From contig CM019071.1 of the NCBI GenBank assembly GCA_009667805.1, positions 50,916,101-50,980,100 on the forward strand: a stretch of DNA of 64,000 bases, read 5' to 3'. Source of the stretch: Leptobrachium leishanense (taxonomy: Eukaryota > Chordata > Amphibia > Anura > Megophryidae). How positions within the stretch are numbered: the stretch's first letter is position 1; each line of letters opens with the position of its first letter. The translations under genes and the position numbers were made by a program. Below, in pieces: positions 30,814 to 43,189 of this stretch. The notes beneath the pieces are model-generated. The model was not told where the DNA came from and ran no database searches. It was given only the letters and a program-made list of their open reading frames with translations.

Positions 30814-33800
30814 CTATTCCGTTACTTCGGCATCAGGGGATTGATAGCTGCTGATCCAGGACTGATTCATTTTTATAAATGTCAGCCAGTCTACAGAGTC
30901 GGTGGACAGACGCACTCTTTTGTCTGTGACAAAACCTCCAGCGGCACTGAATGTCCTTTCAGAAAGCACACTGGATGAAGGGCAACCTAGTAGCTGCATA
31001 GCATATTGGCTAACCTCTGGCCAGTGATCCAATCTCAACACCCAATAAGCCAGTGGATCATCTGCTGGAAAGGTATCCAGGTCTGCCCTTGCCCCTAGGT
31101 AGTCCTGCACCATATGGTGAAGACGCTGGCAATGGGTGCCTACATTTGACGTCCCTGGGTGTAGAGGACTAAAAAAAATTAAAAATGCATCAGTCAAGCG
31201 GCCCTGGCCTTCACCACTATTCCTCTGATCATCCGCAGCCTCAGAAGCACGTGTGTCATCACTTGGTAACCTACCAGTGCCTGGAAAGGTGTTACACAAG
31301 TGTCGCTTTAGAGCGTCCTCAAGTTTTTTCATCCTGTGCTCTCTCTGTGAGGGCAGGATGAGCTCTGCAACTTTACCCTTGTATCGTGGATCAAGAAGGG
31401 TTGCCAACCAGTAATGATCCCTCTCCTTGATAGCACGAATCCTGGGGTCCTTTAGCAGGCTTTGCATTATTAGGGAGCCCATGCAGCGTAGGTTGGAGGT
31501 GGCATTAGCTTCCGAGTCTTCCTGGTCAATGAGGATGACCGTATCGTGCACTTTCTCCTTCCAGCCACGCACTAGCCCTTGTGTTTCTGGGCACACGAAC
31601 CCTCCCTTGTTCGAGAGAAAGACTAATAAGGAGTGAGTGAGGTTTAAGAATTATTCCTGTATTACACAAGAGTGAAAGGGAGTGAGTTCCCTTTGTTCTA
31701 TGGGATCCGGCATGGGTGCCTTTGTTTTATGAGCTGAATCATGGCTCTTTGTGATTGGATACAATAGGGAGATAAACAATGGAAAGGAGGGGGAAGGGAG
31801 GGTACAAAAGGCAGTGCGTGGGACATTTTGTGTATTGCAGCTAATTTTCTTTTACACCCACCCAACCCACCCTGTTTTGTTTTCTCTTTTATAGATGCTG
31901 GTTCTCTACAACATCGGAAAGGTCACCAGCAGAAGCGCCATGGATAGGGGCAATGGCGTGGTGATTTCACCACTCATTCAAGAATGCCCGTGGTTTCCCA
32001 TATGGAAATATGCCATGTTGCATGAACCCTTTTCGTGGTTTATACGGCCACGTCTGGGGGATTGTTTAAATATGGACATGGTTAGTCTACCTATTGCATT
32101 AGGTTATACACCATGTTACATGAAGCCAGCCTGTGGTTTTGAACGGCCAAGGTTGGGGGATCGTTCTTTGATTAAAAGCATGGTTTAGAGTAACTATTAT
32201 CGATCAGATAGTATCCCAAGTGGCTTGAAGACAGTTGGTGGTTTTTACGGCCACAACTGGGTGGATTGCGCTTTAATTGGGTACTTTACCATGTGGCAGC
32301 AAGCCAGCTGGTGGTTTGTTCGGCCACAGCTGGGGGATTGCGCTTTAAGATGGACATGGTTTAGGTTAGGGATGAGCGGTGAAATAGGCGGCCTGGTGCG
32401 TGGAGAGGCGATAGTGGGGGGAGGGTCTGCAGGGTACGGGGTGAGTGTGGTTTCGTACGGCCAAGCTCAGGTGCCTTCCTGGTTTGCAGATCCTCTTGGC
32501 CTGCTATCTGCCATAAAAATACCCTAAGCAGACATGTGGTCATCCTGCTTAGCCACGTGGGGCACTATTTCTGGGCAATGCTTGTGGTGCATTGCAGTTG
32601 CCAGTGTTATCTGGCTGCCAGTGTTATCTGGTGTAGCGTATTTGGCATACGAGGATCGATAATATTAATTCTGTCTTAGAGGCAAAGAATTTGGCCTTAA
32701 GTAATAAAAGACGTGACCTTTTCAAAATGCCAATACTTTGTTGTGTTTTCATTTATGAGAAAATGGAGGGGGGTTAGTTGGTTTAAGAAGGTAACTTACA
32801 TGGGAGAAGCTGTAAAAAGAGGATAGGGGTATAATTCTTAGAGGAATCCCCACCTTCAATGCCCCCACTACTTAAATATTCCTCCTCCTCCTCATCCTCC
32901 TCCTGTCTGATCTGAGTAGGACCCGCTGGAATGCTGTCTGCGGAAAGACTGGGACCTTGAGAGCTAGGGAAGGCCTCCTCTTCCTCCCGCTGCTCTGCCT
33001 CTAGAGCCACATCTATAATTCCCTGCAGAGTGTGCTCCAGCAGGAACACTAAAGGAATTGTGTCACTGATGCATGCATTGTCCCTGCTCACCATCCTCGT
33101 TGCCTCCTCAAATGGTGACAGTACAGTGCATGCATCCTTGATCATCAGCCACTGCGGAGGGGAAAAAAAACAAGTTGACCTGAACCTGTCCTTGTGCCAT
33201 ACTCACACAGGTACTCGTTGATGGCCCTCTGCTGCTTGTGCAGACGCTGCAGCATTGCTAATGTTGAGTTCCACCTGGTGGGCATGTCACAGATCAGATG
33301 GTTTGTGGGAAGGTGGAATTCTTTTTGAATTTCTGCCAGGCGAATGCTTGCTGGGAATGACCATCTGAAGTGGCTGCAGACTTTTCTGGCCTGGCTGAGA
33401 AGCTCTGGCAGCCCTGGGTACTTGGTTAGGAAAAGCTGTACCACTAGATTTAGGACGTGTGCTAGGCATGGTACATGCGTCAATTTACCCTTGCGTAGGG
33501 CGGAGAGAAGGTTGCTGCCATTATCGCAGACGATCATTCCCAGCTGAAGCTGGCATGGTGTTAACCATCTCTGCACCTGCCCCTGCAGAGCTGACAGAAT
33601 TTATGGCCCGGTGTGGCTCCTGTCCCCTAAACAAACCAGCTCAAGCACAGTATGGCATCTTTTTGCTTGAGCCATTGCGTAGCCCCTTCCACGCGTCGGT
33701 TTAACTGCCACTTCGCCAGACACAGAGAAGGAGGAGGAGGAGGAAGAGGTTGTGGAGCAGACAGACCTCATACAAGCAGCTTTCTGGAGGCGTGGTGGAT

Positions 33801-35240
33801 GAACAAGCTCCAGCACAGAGCCCTGTCTTGGATCCCTCCCAGCTGCAATCAGAGTTACCCAGTGTGCCATGAAGGAAATTTAACGGCCCTGTCCATGCTT
33901 GCTGGACCACGTGTCTAAAGTCACATGCACCTTGTTGCTGACTGCCTTTCCCCATGACTGGATAACATTGTCTTCCACGTGCTGGTATAGTGCTGGAATG
34001 GCCTTGCGTGAAAAGTAATGGCGTTTTGGAACCTGCCACTGTGTTACAGCACATTCAGCAAATTCACGGAAGGGAGCAGAGTCCACCAGCTGGAAAGGCA
34101 GCAGCTGCAATGTGAGTAATTTTGCTAAGCTGGCATTTAGACGCTGTGCTTGGGGATGGTTGGGACTATATTTTTTCTTACGCTGCAGCAGCTGCGGCAA
34201 CGTAATCTGACTGCGTAAATCTCCAGCTGATGGGATTATGTCACATTGTGAGGAAGGACCTGGTACATCCATTACTGTAGCAACATCGCGGTCAGTGGAG
34301 GTTGTAGCAGGCAAAGATATGGCAGGACATACAGTGGGGGTAGAGACAGATGAGGAGGACCTATGCAAAGTTTTGCGCCAATGGGATGTGTGGCAGGAGG
34401 TCATATGTCGCCTCAAGCATGTGCTACCCAAGTGTCCGGTGTCTTTCCCACGCTTAAGCCTCATCTGACATAGATTACAAATAGCAATGGTGTGCTCTGC
34501 TGCACATTTCTTAAAGAACTCCCAGACAACAGAGTTCCTGCATGTGTGCTTTGAGACAACAGTGATCTGCACCAGAGCAGCTCTGACATCTGATGCCTTG
34601 GACTGGTCATAGAGGATGTTGTGCCTCATGTTTGCTGTGTCTCCTCCTCCCCCTCCTCCTCACTTGATTCCTCTTTTCGATCTGGCACCCAGGTGAAGTC
34701 AGTGACCTCATCATCAATGTCATCTTCACCCCCTATCTCCTCGTCACTGGAGCCAACTTGGCAGTATGCTGCAGCTGCTGGGGCAACATGAGTGCCAGTT
34801 ATTTGTGTGTCATCACTGGCACCCCCTTCCTCTAGGTTGATTATACTCCCTTGCTCAACCTCAGAGATTGAATCAGAGCACTGTACTTGCTGCGCATCCT
34901 CAAGCAGCATGTCACTGTCATTGTAGTCAAGGCAAGTCAAGGCAGGAGTAGCTGTGGACATGGAGGCTGCATTAGATGTTTTTGCAGCTGAGGTGGACTG
35001 TAAAGAACTACATGCCTGGCTGGCAGAGGACTCAGAGGATGAGGATGGCCTGGTTAGCCAATCCACCAAGTCCTCTGTATGTTGCTGCTGCTTAAAACGG
35101 CCAGCACCAGTTAGAAAGGACAAGCGTGCCCCTGCAGAGGATGCACCACGTCCACCACGACCAGAGGCACAGCCTCCCGACACAGGGGCTGCTTGCCCTC
35201 TTATCTGTGTCTGGGAGCGTCTGCCTGTCCTTTCAGACAT
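30814..35240 (-). pseudogene. hAT transposase with BED zinc finger and dimerisation domain, broken
   Basis: ATG at 35240 (MSERTGRRSQTQIRGQ) starts an acidic Ser-rich region to about 34626, where a one-base shift occurs. The BED finger is at about 34480-34375 (CNLC, then RRHMTSCH). VTLDTWSS near 33915 and VCDNGSNLLSAL near 33535 hold the first two catalytic Asp. CLAHVLNLVV follows. Acidic EEEEEY is near 32880. After the inserted block, HYWLATLLDPRYKG and the C-terminal YWVLRLDHWPEVSQYAMQLL and VLSERTFSAAGG (third catalytic Glu) lie at 31420-30900. Shifts and the insertion inactivate it, though every domain is still readable. Confidence 0.88.
31608..32841 (+). mobile_element. Unclassified 1.2-kb insertion, LTR-like
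   Basis: Compared with the sister element at 4575-8256, coding sequence jumps here between CCCTTG and AGGAATCC. The insert begins TGTTCGAGAGAAAG. It has a TACAAAAGGCAG promoter-like site near 31802, AATAAAAG at about 32703 followed by GT-rich sequence, and four degenerate units of about 100 bp. These units centre on CGGCCACAACTGGG and GGGGATTGCGCTTTA. No clear target duplication or CA end was found, so LTR identity is only a possibility. Confidence 0.5.
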
Positions 35241-35339
35241 GGAGATTGAGTGATATATATAGATTAAATATATACAGAACTCTGATTCAACTCTGGTATA
35301 AAGATTAAATATTTACAGAACTCTGGTATAACTCAGTGA

Positions 35340-36840
35340 GACACCCTGATAGCTGGCAGCCAGTGACAAGACACAGATTACAATTCCCAGAAACCTCTTA
35401 GAAATCAGTGAGACCCCCAGATGGGTGCCAGTGAAACCTCCTATAAATCAGTGAAACCCCTTAATGGGTGGCAGTGAAACCTCCTATAAATCAGTGAGAC
35501 CCCCTGATGGGTGGCAGTGAAACCTCCTATAAATCAGTGAGACCCCTTGATGGGTGGCAGTGAGAAGCCACAGATTACAAATCTCAGAAACCTCTTATAA
35601 ATCAGTGAGACCCCTTGATGGGTGGCAGTGAAACCACCTATAAATCAGTGAGACCCCTTGATGGGTCGTAGTGAGAAGCCACAGATTACAAGTCTTAGAA
35701 ACCTCCTATAAATCAGTGAGACCCCTTGATGGGTGGCAGTGAAACCTCCTATAAATCAGTGAGACCCCTTGATGGGTGGTAGTGAAACCTCCTATAAATC
35801 AGTGAGACCCCCTGATGGGTGGCAGTGAAACCTCCTATAAATCAGTGAGACCCCTTGATGGGTGGCAGTGAGAAGCCACAGATTACAAATCTCAGAAACT
35901 TCTTATAAATCAGTGAGACCCCTTGATGGGTGGCAGCCAGTGAGAACACACGGATTATAACAATTCCCAAATATTTTGTAGAAATTAGTGACCCCCAAAA
36001 TACTTGCTGGCAGTGACAAGACACAGAAGATCACCTCAATTCCCAAATGTTTTGTAGAAATTAGTGAGCCCCAAAATACTGTGTGGTACTGGCTCTGTGA
36101 TAAGACACCGATCACCTCAATTCCCAAATATTTTGTAGAAATTAGTGAGCCCCAAAATGCTGCGTGGTACTGGCTGTGTGACAAGAGACAGATCACCTCA
36201 ATTCACAAATGTTTTAAAGAAATTTGTAACCCCAAAATACTTGCTGGCAGTGACAAGACACAGAAGATCACCTCAATTCACAAATGTTTTGTAGAAATTA
36301 TAGTGAGTCCCAAAATACTGCATGGTACTGGCTGTGTGACAAGACACAGATCACCTCAATTCCCAAATATTTTGTAGAAATTATAGTGAGCTCCAAAATA
36401 CTGCGTGGTACTGGCAGTGTGACAAGACACAGATCACCTCAATTCACAAATGTTTTAAAGAAATTTGTAACCCCCAAAATACTTGCTGGCACAGTGACAA
36501 GACACAGAAGATCACCTCAATTCACAAATGTTTTAAATAAATTTGTAACCCCCAAAATGCTTGCTGGCACAGTGACAAGACACAGAAGATCACCTCAATT
36601 CACAAATGTTTTAAAGAAATTTGTAAGCCCCAAAATACTTGCTGGCACAGTGACAAGACACAGAAGATCACCTCAATTCACAAATGTTTAAATGAAATTT
36701 GTAACCCCCAAAATACTTGCTGGCACAGTGACAAGACAGAGGAGATCACCTCAATTCACAAATATTTAAAGAAATTTGTAATCCCAAAATACTTGCTGGC
36801 ACAGTGACAGGACACACATCACCTAAATTCCCAGATATTT
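35340..36840 (+). repeat. Two adjacent tandem arrays near the 5' end of the hAT (43 bp and about 78 bp)
   Basis: Positions 35340-35940 have units of CCTCCTATAAATCAGTGAGA plus CCCCTTGATGGGTGGCAGTG with a 43-bp spacing. Positions 35950-36840 have ATCACCTCAATTCACAAATG plus CCCCAAAATACTTGCTGGCA units spaced 77-79 bp. The sister copy has only a few such units at 7690-7900. Confidence 0.88.
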
Positions 36841-37226
36841 GGTAGAAATGAAACCCCCCCAGTAGCGTGGCAGACCGGCAGTAACAACACAGAACGACAA
36901 TCTCCTAAGAAATCTCCTCTCAAATGCGTGCTGTAGCTATGCGTGGAAACGTTATATAGTGTGCTGCGGGACTTAGCTCTGTGAGCCCATGATTGAGCCG
37001 TGATTGCCATACTGTTGAACCTGTCTTGCACCTGACCTGTGGTCAGGTGCAAGGCTGTAGCCAATTACGAGCTTCAGGCCAGTGGGAAAGTGCATTGTGG
37101 GCCATTGTGATGCATTGTGGTCGAACTCGCTCCGAACACCCGGAAATGTTCGGAGTTCGGGATCTAACCGAATAGGCTAAGTTCGGCCCGAACTCCGAAT
37201 CGTCCGAACCAAACAACTCATCCCTA

Positions 37227-37504
37227 GTGTCTAACAGGGGTGTCTACAACAGGGGTGTCCTACTCCAGCCCCCAGTTGTTAATGGTGTACAATAAGGCTT
37301 TCAAACTCCGCCCTCCCTCATATGTTTCTGAACTACAACCCCCATGATTCCCTGATCATATATTGTATTCAAAGAATTCTGGGAATTTTAGGCCATCAAC
37401 ATCTGGGGAGCTAGAGTTTGACAGCCCGTCCATAGACCATTGACATCTGGAGGACCAGAGTGTGACAGCCCGTCCGTAGACCATTGACATCTGGAGGGCT
37501 GGTT
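37227..37504 (+). repeat. Continuation of the GGGGTGTCAAACTC minisatellite
   Basis: After the hAT duplication, units of ACAGGGGTGTC and later GACCATTGACATCTGGAGG and GTGACAGCCCGTCC occur. The array is again interrupted at 37505 and resumes at 38118. Confidence 0.75.
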
Positions 37505-38117
37505 TTCTGCTAAAATTGCGAACTTGCCATAATGGCGAACCGCATGACTTCCGGTGCACCTACGTCACTAAAAATGATGAAATACAGCTGTTTCCGGTGC
37601 ACACAGCTGTGTACAGGATCCGGAGGTACAATTCTAGAAACGCCCCGTCCCGTTTAGAAACGCCCGGTGCCAGCACCTCTCCTACCCCTATCATACACGC
37701 TGGAACACAGACAGAACGAACTACCCATCTCAGCGTCTCCCCCAACAAACCTCCCCCCGCCCGCTCAAGATAATCAGCCGCCCTGTGTCAGCACTTCTCC
37801 CCGCACCGAGCATCACTGACTCCGGGGAGGGATTGGGAGAAGTTCCGGGGGGGTTGTTGGGGGAGACGCCGAGATGGTTAGTTCGTTCTGTCTGTGTTCC
37901 AGCGTGTATGATAGGGGGAGGAGAGGTGCTGGCACTGGGCGTTTCTAAAAAGGACGGGGCGTTTCTAAAAGGGACGGGGCGTTTCTAGAGTTGTACCTAC
38001 GGATCCTGTACACAGCTGTGTGCACCGGAAACAGCTGTATTTCAGCATTTTTAGTGGCGTAGGTGCACCGGAAGTCATGCGGTTCGCCATTATGGCAAGT
38101 TCGCCATTTTAGCAGAA
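37505..38117. mobile_element. Foldback element with arms of about 255-270 bp
   Basis: Left arm 37505-37761 starts TTCTGCTAAAATTGCGAACT. Right arm 37846-38117 ends with AGTTCGCCATTTTAGCAGAA. They pair across most of their length with a spacer of about 85 bp. The right arm has an additional GACGGGGCGTTTCTAAAA unit. It interrupts the minisatellite. No clear target duplication was found, and the class is uncertain; very long inverted ends resemble MULE or foldback elements. Confidence 0.65.
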
Positions 38118-38249
38118 CACAGGAGTGTGACAGCCGTAGACCTTTGACATCTGGAGGGCCGGAGTGTGACAGCCCTGCTCTAGAGAGCCGGATGGAATTT
38201 TTTAGTTAGTTTTGTGTTTTTACTATTGTGATTTTTAGCTAATTTTTAA

Positions 38250-39091
38250 GATTGTCTGACACATTCAGTAAGTGAAGGGAGCCCTAAAGCAGCGCACTTG
38301 ATCGATGTTAACCGCTACCTGAAGGGATTCACCACAGGGTCCCCGGAGTGCTAGGAAAAGCTGCCGAAAACCCACCGAATTCCTGCTGAAGAAACGCATC
38401 CGATACAATCCGAAGAATTGGATCACTCAAACCGCCACAAAAAACAGGTCTGGAAAATGCCGCCGAACAGAGAGCAGAGCAACCGCCGGAAAAAGCCGAC
38501 AAGCTGCAGAACGGGGTAAAAAGAAAAAGAAGTGTGAAAATCGAAACTCTGTTTGAAAAAAAGCTATTGAACGAAAATGTCTGGAATTTCCATATCAGAT
38601 CCAATGAATGATAATAAAAAGTCTGAAAAAAGAAAAAACGATTTTAAAAAAATAAAACGGAAAAAAAATATTCCCGAAAAAAATCACGAAAAATGCCTAA
38701 AAGATCCTACAAAATCAATAAAGAGACTTTTTGCTGCAGAATAAAATAATAAACAGTATATTAGATATTTAATTAAAACGGGAATGTTTTTAACATTGAA
38801 GCCCATGGGATTTTCCTGATTAAACCTGCCGAATGAAACCACCAAACAGCAGGGCATTTCACTGACATGTCTCTGCTGTTCAATGTCTGTGAATAGAGTA
38901 ACCATGCTTCTCTATGGGGATTTCACTGCCACAGGCACAGGCACCGTACAAACTGTCAGTTTGCCAAAATTTGGCGAACAGCCTGCTCTCTCTCTCTGAA
39001 TAGCCGAATGGCCCCGAAATGTCACCGTACGGGAAATTCACTGTTCGGTGACATTTTGGGGCCAGATCTGCTCTCTCTTAATAACCCTGTA
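38250..39091 (+). mobile_element. Dispersed repeat D, copy 1
   Basis: Shares CACCACAGGGTCCCC, ATAAAGAGACT plus CTGCAGAATAA, and GAATAGCCGAATGGCC with copies at 39424-40333 and 51229-52133. It ends TCTTAATAACCCTG, followed by TA. The left edge is blurred. No coding sequence; the class is unknown but the ends suggest a DNA transposon. Confidence 0.6.
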
Positions 39092-39423
39092 TGTAAAATG
39101 ACACCAGGGTACTAGCAGCGGGCCAGCTAGGGTGTAAGAGCCCCCGGGCATTCAAGCTTAGGGTTACTATCATTTTTTGTTTTGATACATTGTGCAATAT
39201 AAACAAATCGATACGTTTATCCAATGTTTTATTCCCTCCGTCTCTCTTGGTCACAGATTTAGTTCTGCGTTAGAAAAGTGATTATATTAAAAGCTCATGT
39301 CTTTGTTCCCAGCACACCAGCAGGGCCGACACCGGAGCCGCGGGCTGGAATCTGGGCCAGGACGAACATAAACAACTTGCTATTAATAGTGTCCTTCAGA
39401 GCATTCTATAAAACATACACCTA
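39092..39423. other. Unassigned sequence between D copies
   Basis: No frame or motif recognised. Confidence 0.4.
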
Positions 39424-40333
39424 CAGAGTTATTCAAAGAGATTCGAAAAGTCACCACACGATCGGTGACTTTTCATTGTCTTCAATTCGGTTCCTTTTGC
39501 CGATCCCATTTCGGTGACCCTGCGGTGTATTCAGCAAGCACCACAGGGTCCCCGAATTGCAGGGAAAATCTGCCGCAAACCTGACGAAAACTAACCGCAA
39601 AACCCGGCGAATGCACGCCGAAAACCTGCAAATCATCTGGATTAACCCGAAGACGCCGGAAAAACCCAAGCAGGAGCCAATCACACGCAGCGAAGCCGCC
39701 GGAAAAACCGAGACCGCAGAAGAGCGAAGTGAATAAATTAGGAAAACAGTTTGCTTGAATGTTTGAAAAGTGAAAAGCTGTTTGCAAAGAAACTACTGAG
39801 CGAAAATGTCTGAAATTTACATATATGATCCAATGAATGATAATAAAAAGGGCTGTTACAGAAAAAATAAGTAAACGTAAATTTTTTTTAAAAAATCAGA
39901 CTTTTTAAAAAAAATATCCAGAAAAATGCTTAAAATATCCTAAAAAATCTATAAATAAAGAGACTCTTTACTGCAGAATTTTATAATGAACGGTTTATTA
40001 GATATTGAATTAAAACGGGAATATTTTTAACATTGAAGCCTATGGGATTCGCCTGAATAAACCTGCCGAATTAAACCACAGAATGGCAGGGCATTTCTGG
40101 AACCTTTCACTGCTGGTTTGTGTTCTCTGAATAGCCGAAGCATTGCTTTTTCATGGGGATTTCACTGCCCTCGAACAGGCACCAAACAGGCACCGTATGT
40201 GCAGGCAATTCGCCAGGATTTGGCGAATTGCCTGCTGTTTGGATAGCCGAATGGCCAAGAAAGGTAACCGAATGTTGATTTTCAGCGTTCGGTTACCTTT
40301 CTCAAGCAATTCGGATCTCTTTGCATAACCCTG
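39424..40333 (+). mobile_element. Dispersed repeat D, copy 2
   Basis: The ends are inverted: CAGAGTTATTCAAAGAGATT at the left and CTCTTTGCATAACCCTG at the right. Subterminal hairpins involve GTCACC...GGTGAC and GGTAACCGAA...TTCGGTTACC. The interior matches 38329-39091. A clear target duplication was not seen. Confidence 0.65.
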
Positions 40334-42030
40334 ATAGTCTTATGGATGTGAATCAATCTAGCAGTGAGGTCAGCTACTCGCTCATAATAATTATCCCGCT
40401 GCCATTTCTGGATCCAAAATTCCCCAAAGCACCTTCAGCGTTTGAATCATACCAGTGGATGAACTTTTAGACTAACACACGCTCTTATTTTTGCTACAAA
40501 GTGGAAATGTCCTGCATTGTAAAAATGGAATTCTGACCTCGGGGGAGGGGCTGCAAGAGAATTAATATATAAACACTTGATTCCTCACCCACCATACAAA
40601 CATGTTTATCTGTGTATATACCTTTTTTTACATAAAGGAACCCTACCACTAACATAAACTATAAGTAGATTACTTGTGCATTACAAAAAACACATTATAA
40701 AACACATTATAAAGCAAACTCTTAGTGATATAGGCCTTCAAGGTTCTGTTCTTTCATGACAAAATATAACATATCTGGTGAGCACAAAATGAATGCTCTG
40801 GGGTTCGAATGTCTCATGTAGGTCCGCAACACATCATATGGTTATGTAAAAGAAGCAAATACAGAAAATCATAGTGCAAAACTGCAAAATGTAAATAGTG
40901 AGGCGATAAATTAAATGGTAATTCCACTCACAAATATAGAGCCCCAGCACCAGCTCTGAGTGGGATTTCGCCTCTGGGTAATTTTTTTCTTCCTCCTTGT
41001 TAGCAGGTGACCCCCACCTTAAGATTGAAATATTTCTTCGAACACCTTATATAGGTGGAAGCATAGGAGGATAAACAAAGAGATACAGGCTTTCCTAGTG
41101 TAAATCTTTTTTGTTAAAAAGGTGCACGTTTTTTTCTACTGATTCAAGACTCACATTTGGTGGAGCTTTCAAAGCTCAAGTAGGAACGCCCATGGATTTT
41201 TTGTGGAAAAAATCCAAATGAAAAACCGCTCTGGAATCGGGACGTGGTCTTAAAAAGGTTTTATTAAAATAAGGTTAAAATAAAGCATAAATCAGGGCTC
41301 CAGGACGCGTTTCGCTGCTGTAAAGCAGCTTCCTCAGCTGGTAAATTTAACAACCACATCTCTAGGGTATATATACACTTCTAATAATTAATCATTAACC
41401 ACTTATGTCCCCAATCAGTCCAAACTCCTGTCCGGTGTGCGCCGCCATCTTGCGCATGCGCCGCACCGTCTTCCGCGTTGGTTTCAGGATATATTTTCTA
41501 GACGCGGCCATTTTGCGCATGCGCCGTCTCAAACTCTGTATTTCTATGAAGGTCTCTGACATCGATCGCGCTTTGCCGCAATGTGCAGATGCATTTGCAA
41601 CATTGGAGTAGGCAAAGTGAATCATAGACTCCAGCACGTTTACACTTGGGCCAAAGATGTTCTCATTCCAGTTGACATATAGATGAAAGGAAATTCATAA
41701 TTAGGGGCACACAGGTATACAATATAGGTCACTCCCCCATGCCAACTGTGGGACAAAATATGCTCCCAACTCTAACTTATTTCTTATCATAGCCTAAATT
41801 GCTTTAGTGACCTAAATTAGATTATATGATGATCTCTATTAGTAAGGCCTTTTGGCTTAAATAAATACCGAGTGAAAAACCTTCACAAGTGTCCCAAAAT
41901 GCAAAATCTGAAAAATAATGGATTATACAAACACTACTTTATATTGTATTTAAATTTATTATAGTGCTAATAATGGGCTAAAAATATATAAAGATGAGAC
42001 TGATCCACTAAAATCCCATATTTTTAATCG
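40334..42030. other. Mostly unassigned sequence with a CGTTTCGC repeat
   Basis: Positions 41300-41340 contain GGACGCGTTTCGCTGCTG and then CTTCCTCAGCTGG, a dispersed frog-like repeat motif. Two CGCCGCCATCTTGCGCATGC-like blocks occur near 41440-41530. Short ACACATTATAAA repeats are at 40688-40715. No coding region was found. Confidence 0.4.
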
Positions 42031-42491
42031 CTCCAACCTATGGGTTTATGGATAGTTGTTGAATAAAGTGCAATGTGAACATAAATATATATTAAAACAG
42101 GTGCATAAAGTGCAATACTGAACCTATATATATATATTGGATCTGTGCACTTAAATCCCACATACAGTACATAATGAATGTAACTAACTACATACATAGT
42201 CATTAAAGTGCAAATATAGAGATAAATGTACAGAGACTCAATACCACCTGACTGGCCAGACCGCGTGACCTGCGCACGCACGCAGCCAGCTCCCCTTCAA
42301 CACGGACTCACGCTGTTCAGGACCGGGCACTCCCGCTGCATGGCATCGCAGGCCCTTGGGCGGCGCCAGAGGGCCCGGCGGGTCAGTCCGGGCCTGAACT
42401 TTTAGGCGCGCAAATTTCTTTTGAAATTATGCGGCCCTAAGAAAACTGCACCTGGGGCCACCGCCCCCAGCCCCCCCACGCTACGCCACTG
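42031..42491 (-). mobile_element. hAT-like terminus (CAGTGGCGTAGCG end)
   Basis: The block ends GCTACGCCACTG at 42491. The complement, CAGTGGCGTAGCGTGGGGGG, is a common vertebrate hAT end. The opposite end was not identified, so the left limit is a guess. Confidence 0.5.
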
Positions 42492-42529
42492 CTCTCTCCA
42501 GGTCTCCTGGATCGAGTCACTCCGCTGTC

Positions 42530-43004
42530 TCAAATTGGATGGCTTCCCGCTTCTTTAAACTCAATCTTGCCAAAACTGAAATTCTCGTTATTCCTCCCAA
42601 CAAGAAGATCCCAATAACACCTATCTCTGTATGAGTAAATGGAACGCCCATTAGCCCAACACCCCAAGCTCGCTGCCTTGGTGTCACTTTTGACTCAGAC
42701 CTAACTTTCTCTTCCCACATCCAGACAGTGACCAAATCCTGTTACTTTCAACTCAAAAACATTGCCCGTGTCCTCCCCTTTCTCACACAAGATACCGCAA
42801 AAATGCTGGCTCATGCTCTTGTAATTTCTCTTATTTTTCTCACTAAACGCATTTCGCGTACTTCCCCCCCTCTGCCGGTCCCTCCATTGGCTTCCTGTAC
42901 CTACCCCCTCTACCGGTCCCTCCATTGGCTTCCTGTACGTTTCAGGATACAGTTTAAAATACTGATGCTCACGTTCAAATCATTCAATAACTCAACCCCT
43001 CCCT
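42530..43004 (+). pseudogene. L2 LINE RT fragment, upstream part
   Basis: The translation includes ARCLGVTFDSDLTFSSHIQ and later LKNIARVLPFLTQDTAKMLA, then LHWLPVRFRIQFKILMLTFK. This is the standard L2 post-RT order, with a deletion and short duplication (TPSTGPSIGFL-type DNA) near 42870-42930. Confidence 0.8.
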
Positions 43005-43189
43005 CAGGGCCGGCCCAAGACATTGTGCTGCCTGGAGCGAAGGATGAAATGCTGCCCCCCCAAAAAAAAACACGCAGCGTTTATGAGCGTATCACAGTGC
43101 GCCACAGCAATAAAATTCAAACACTCATACACACCGTACATTAGAATTTTCTTGCTGTGGAGCTCTGTGATACAGAGTATATAACTGAG

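Larger units (their letters stand above)
29767..37226 (-). mobile_element. hAT element, BED-finger family, 7.5-kb copy
   Basis: Starts TAGGGATGAGCCGAACACG and ends ACAACTCATCCCTA. Flanked by an exact 8-bp duplication GTGTCTAA (29759-29766, 37227-37234). It carries a minus-strand transposase with all three catalytic blocks, tandem arrays near both ends, and a 1.2-kb unrelated insertion at about 31608-32841. It is the reference for the other TAGGGATG elements in this window. Confidence 0.9.

Noticed and set aside
34620..34635. ATGA overlap between two transposase frames at 34626-34629, like coupled translation
   Set aside because: The sister copy reads through this point in one frame, so it is a one-base frameshift mutation.
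35340..36840. Regular repeats that superficially resemble a CRISPR array
   Set aside because: Unit and spacer are both repeated, lengths drift, the locus is inside a eukaryotic hAT element, and no cas genes exist.
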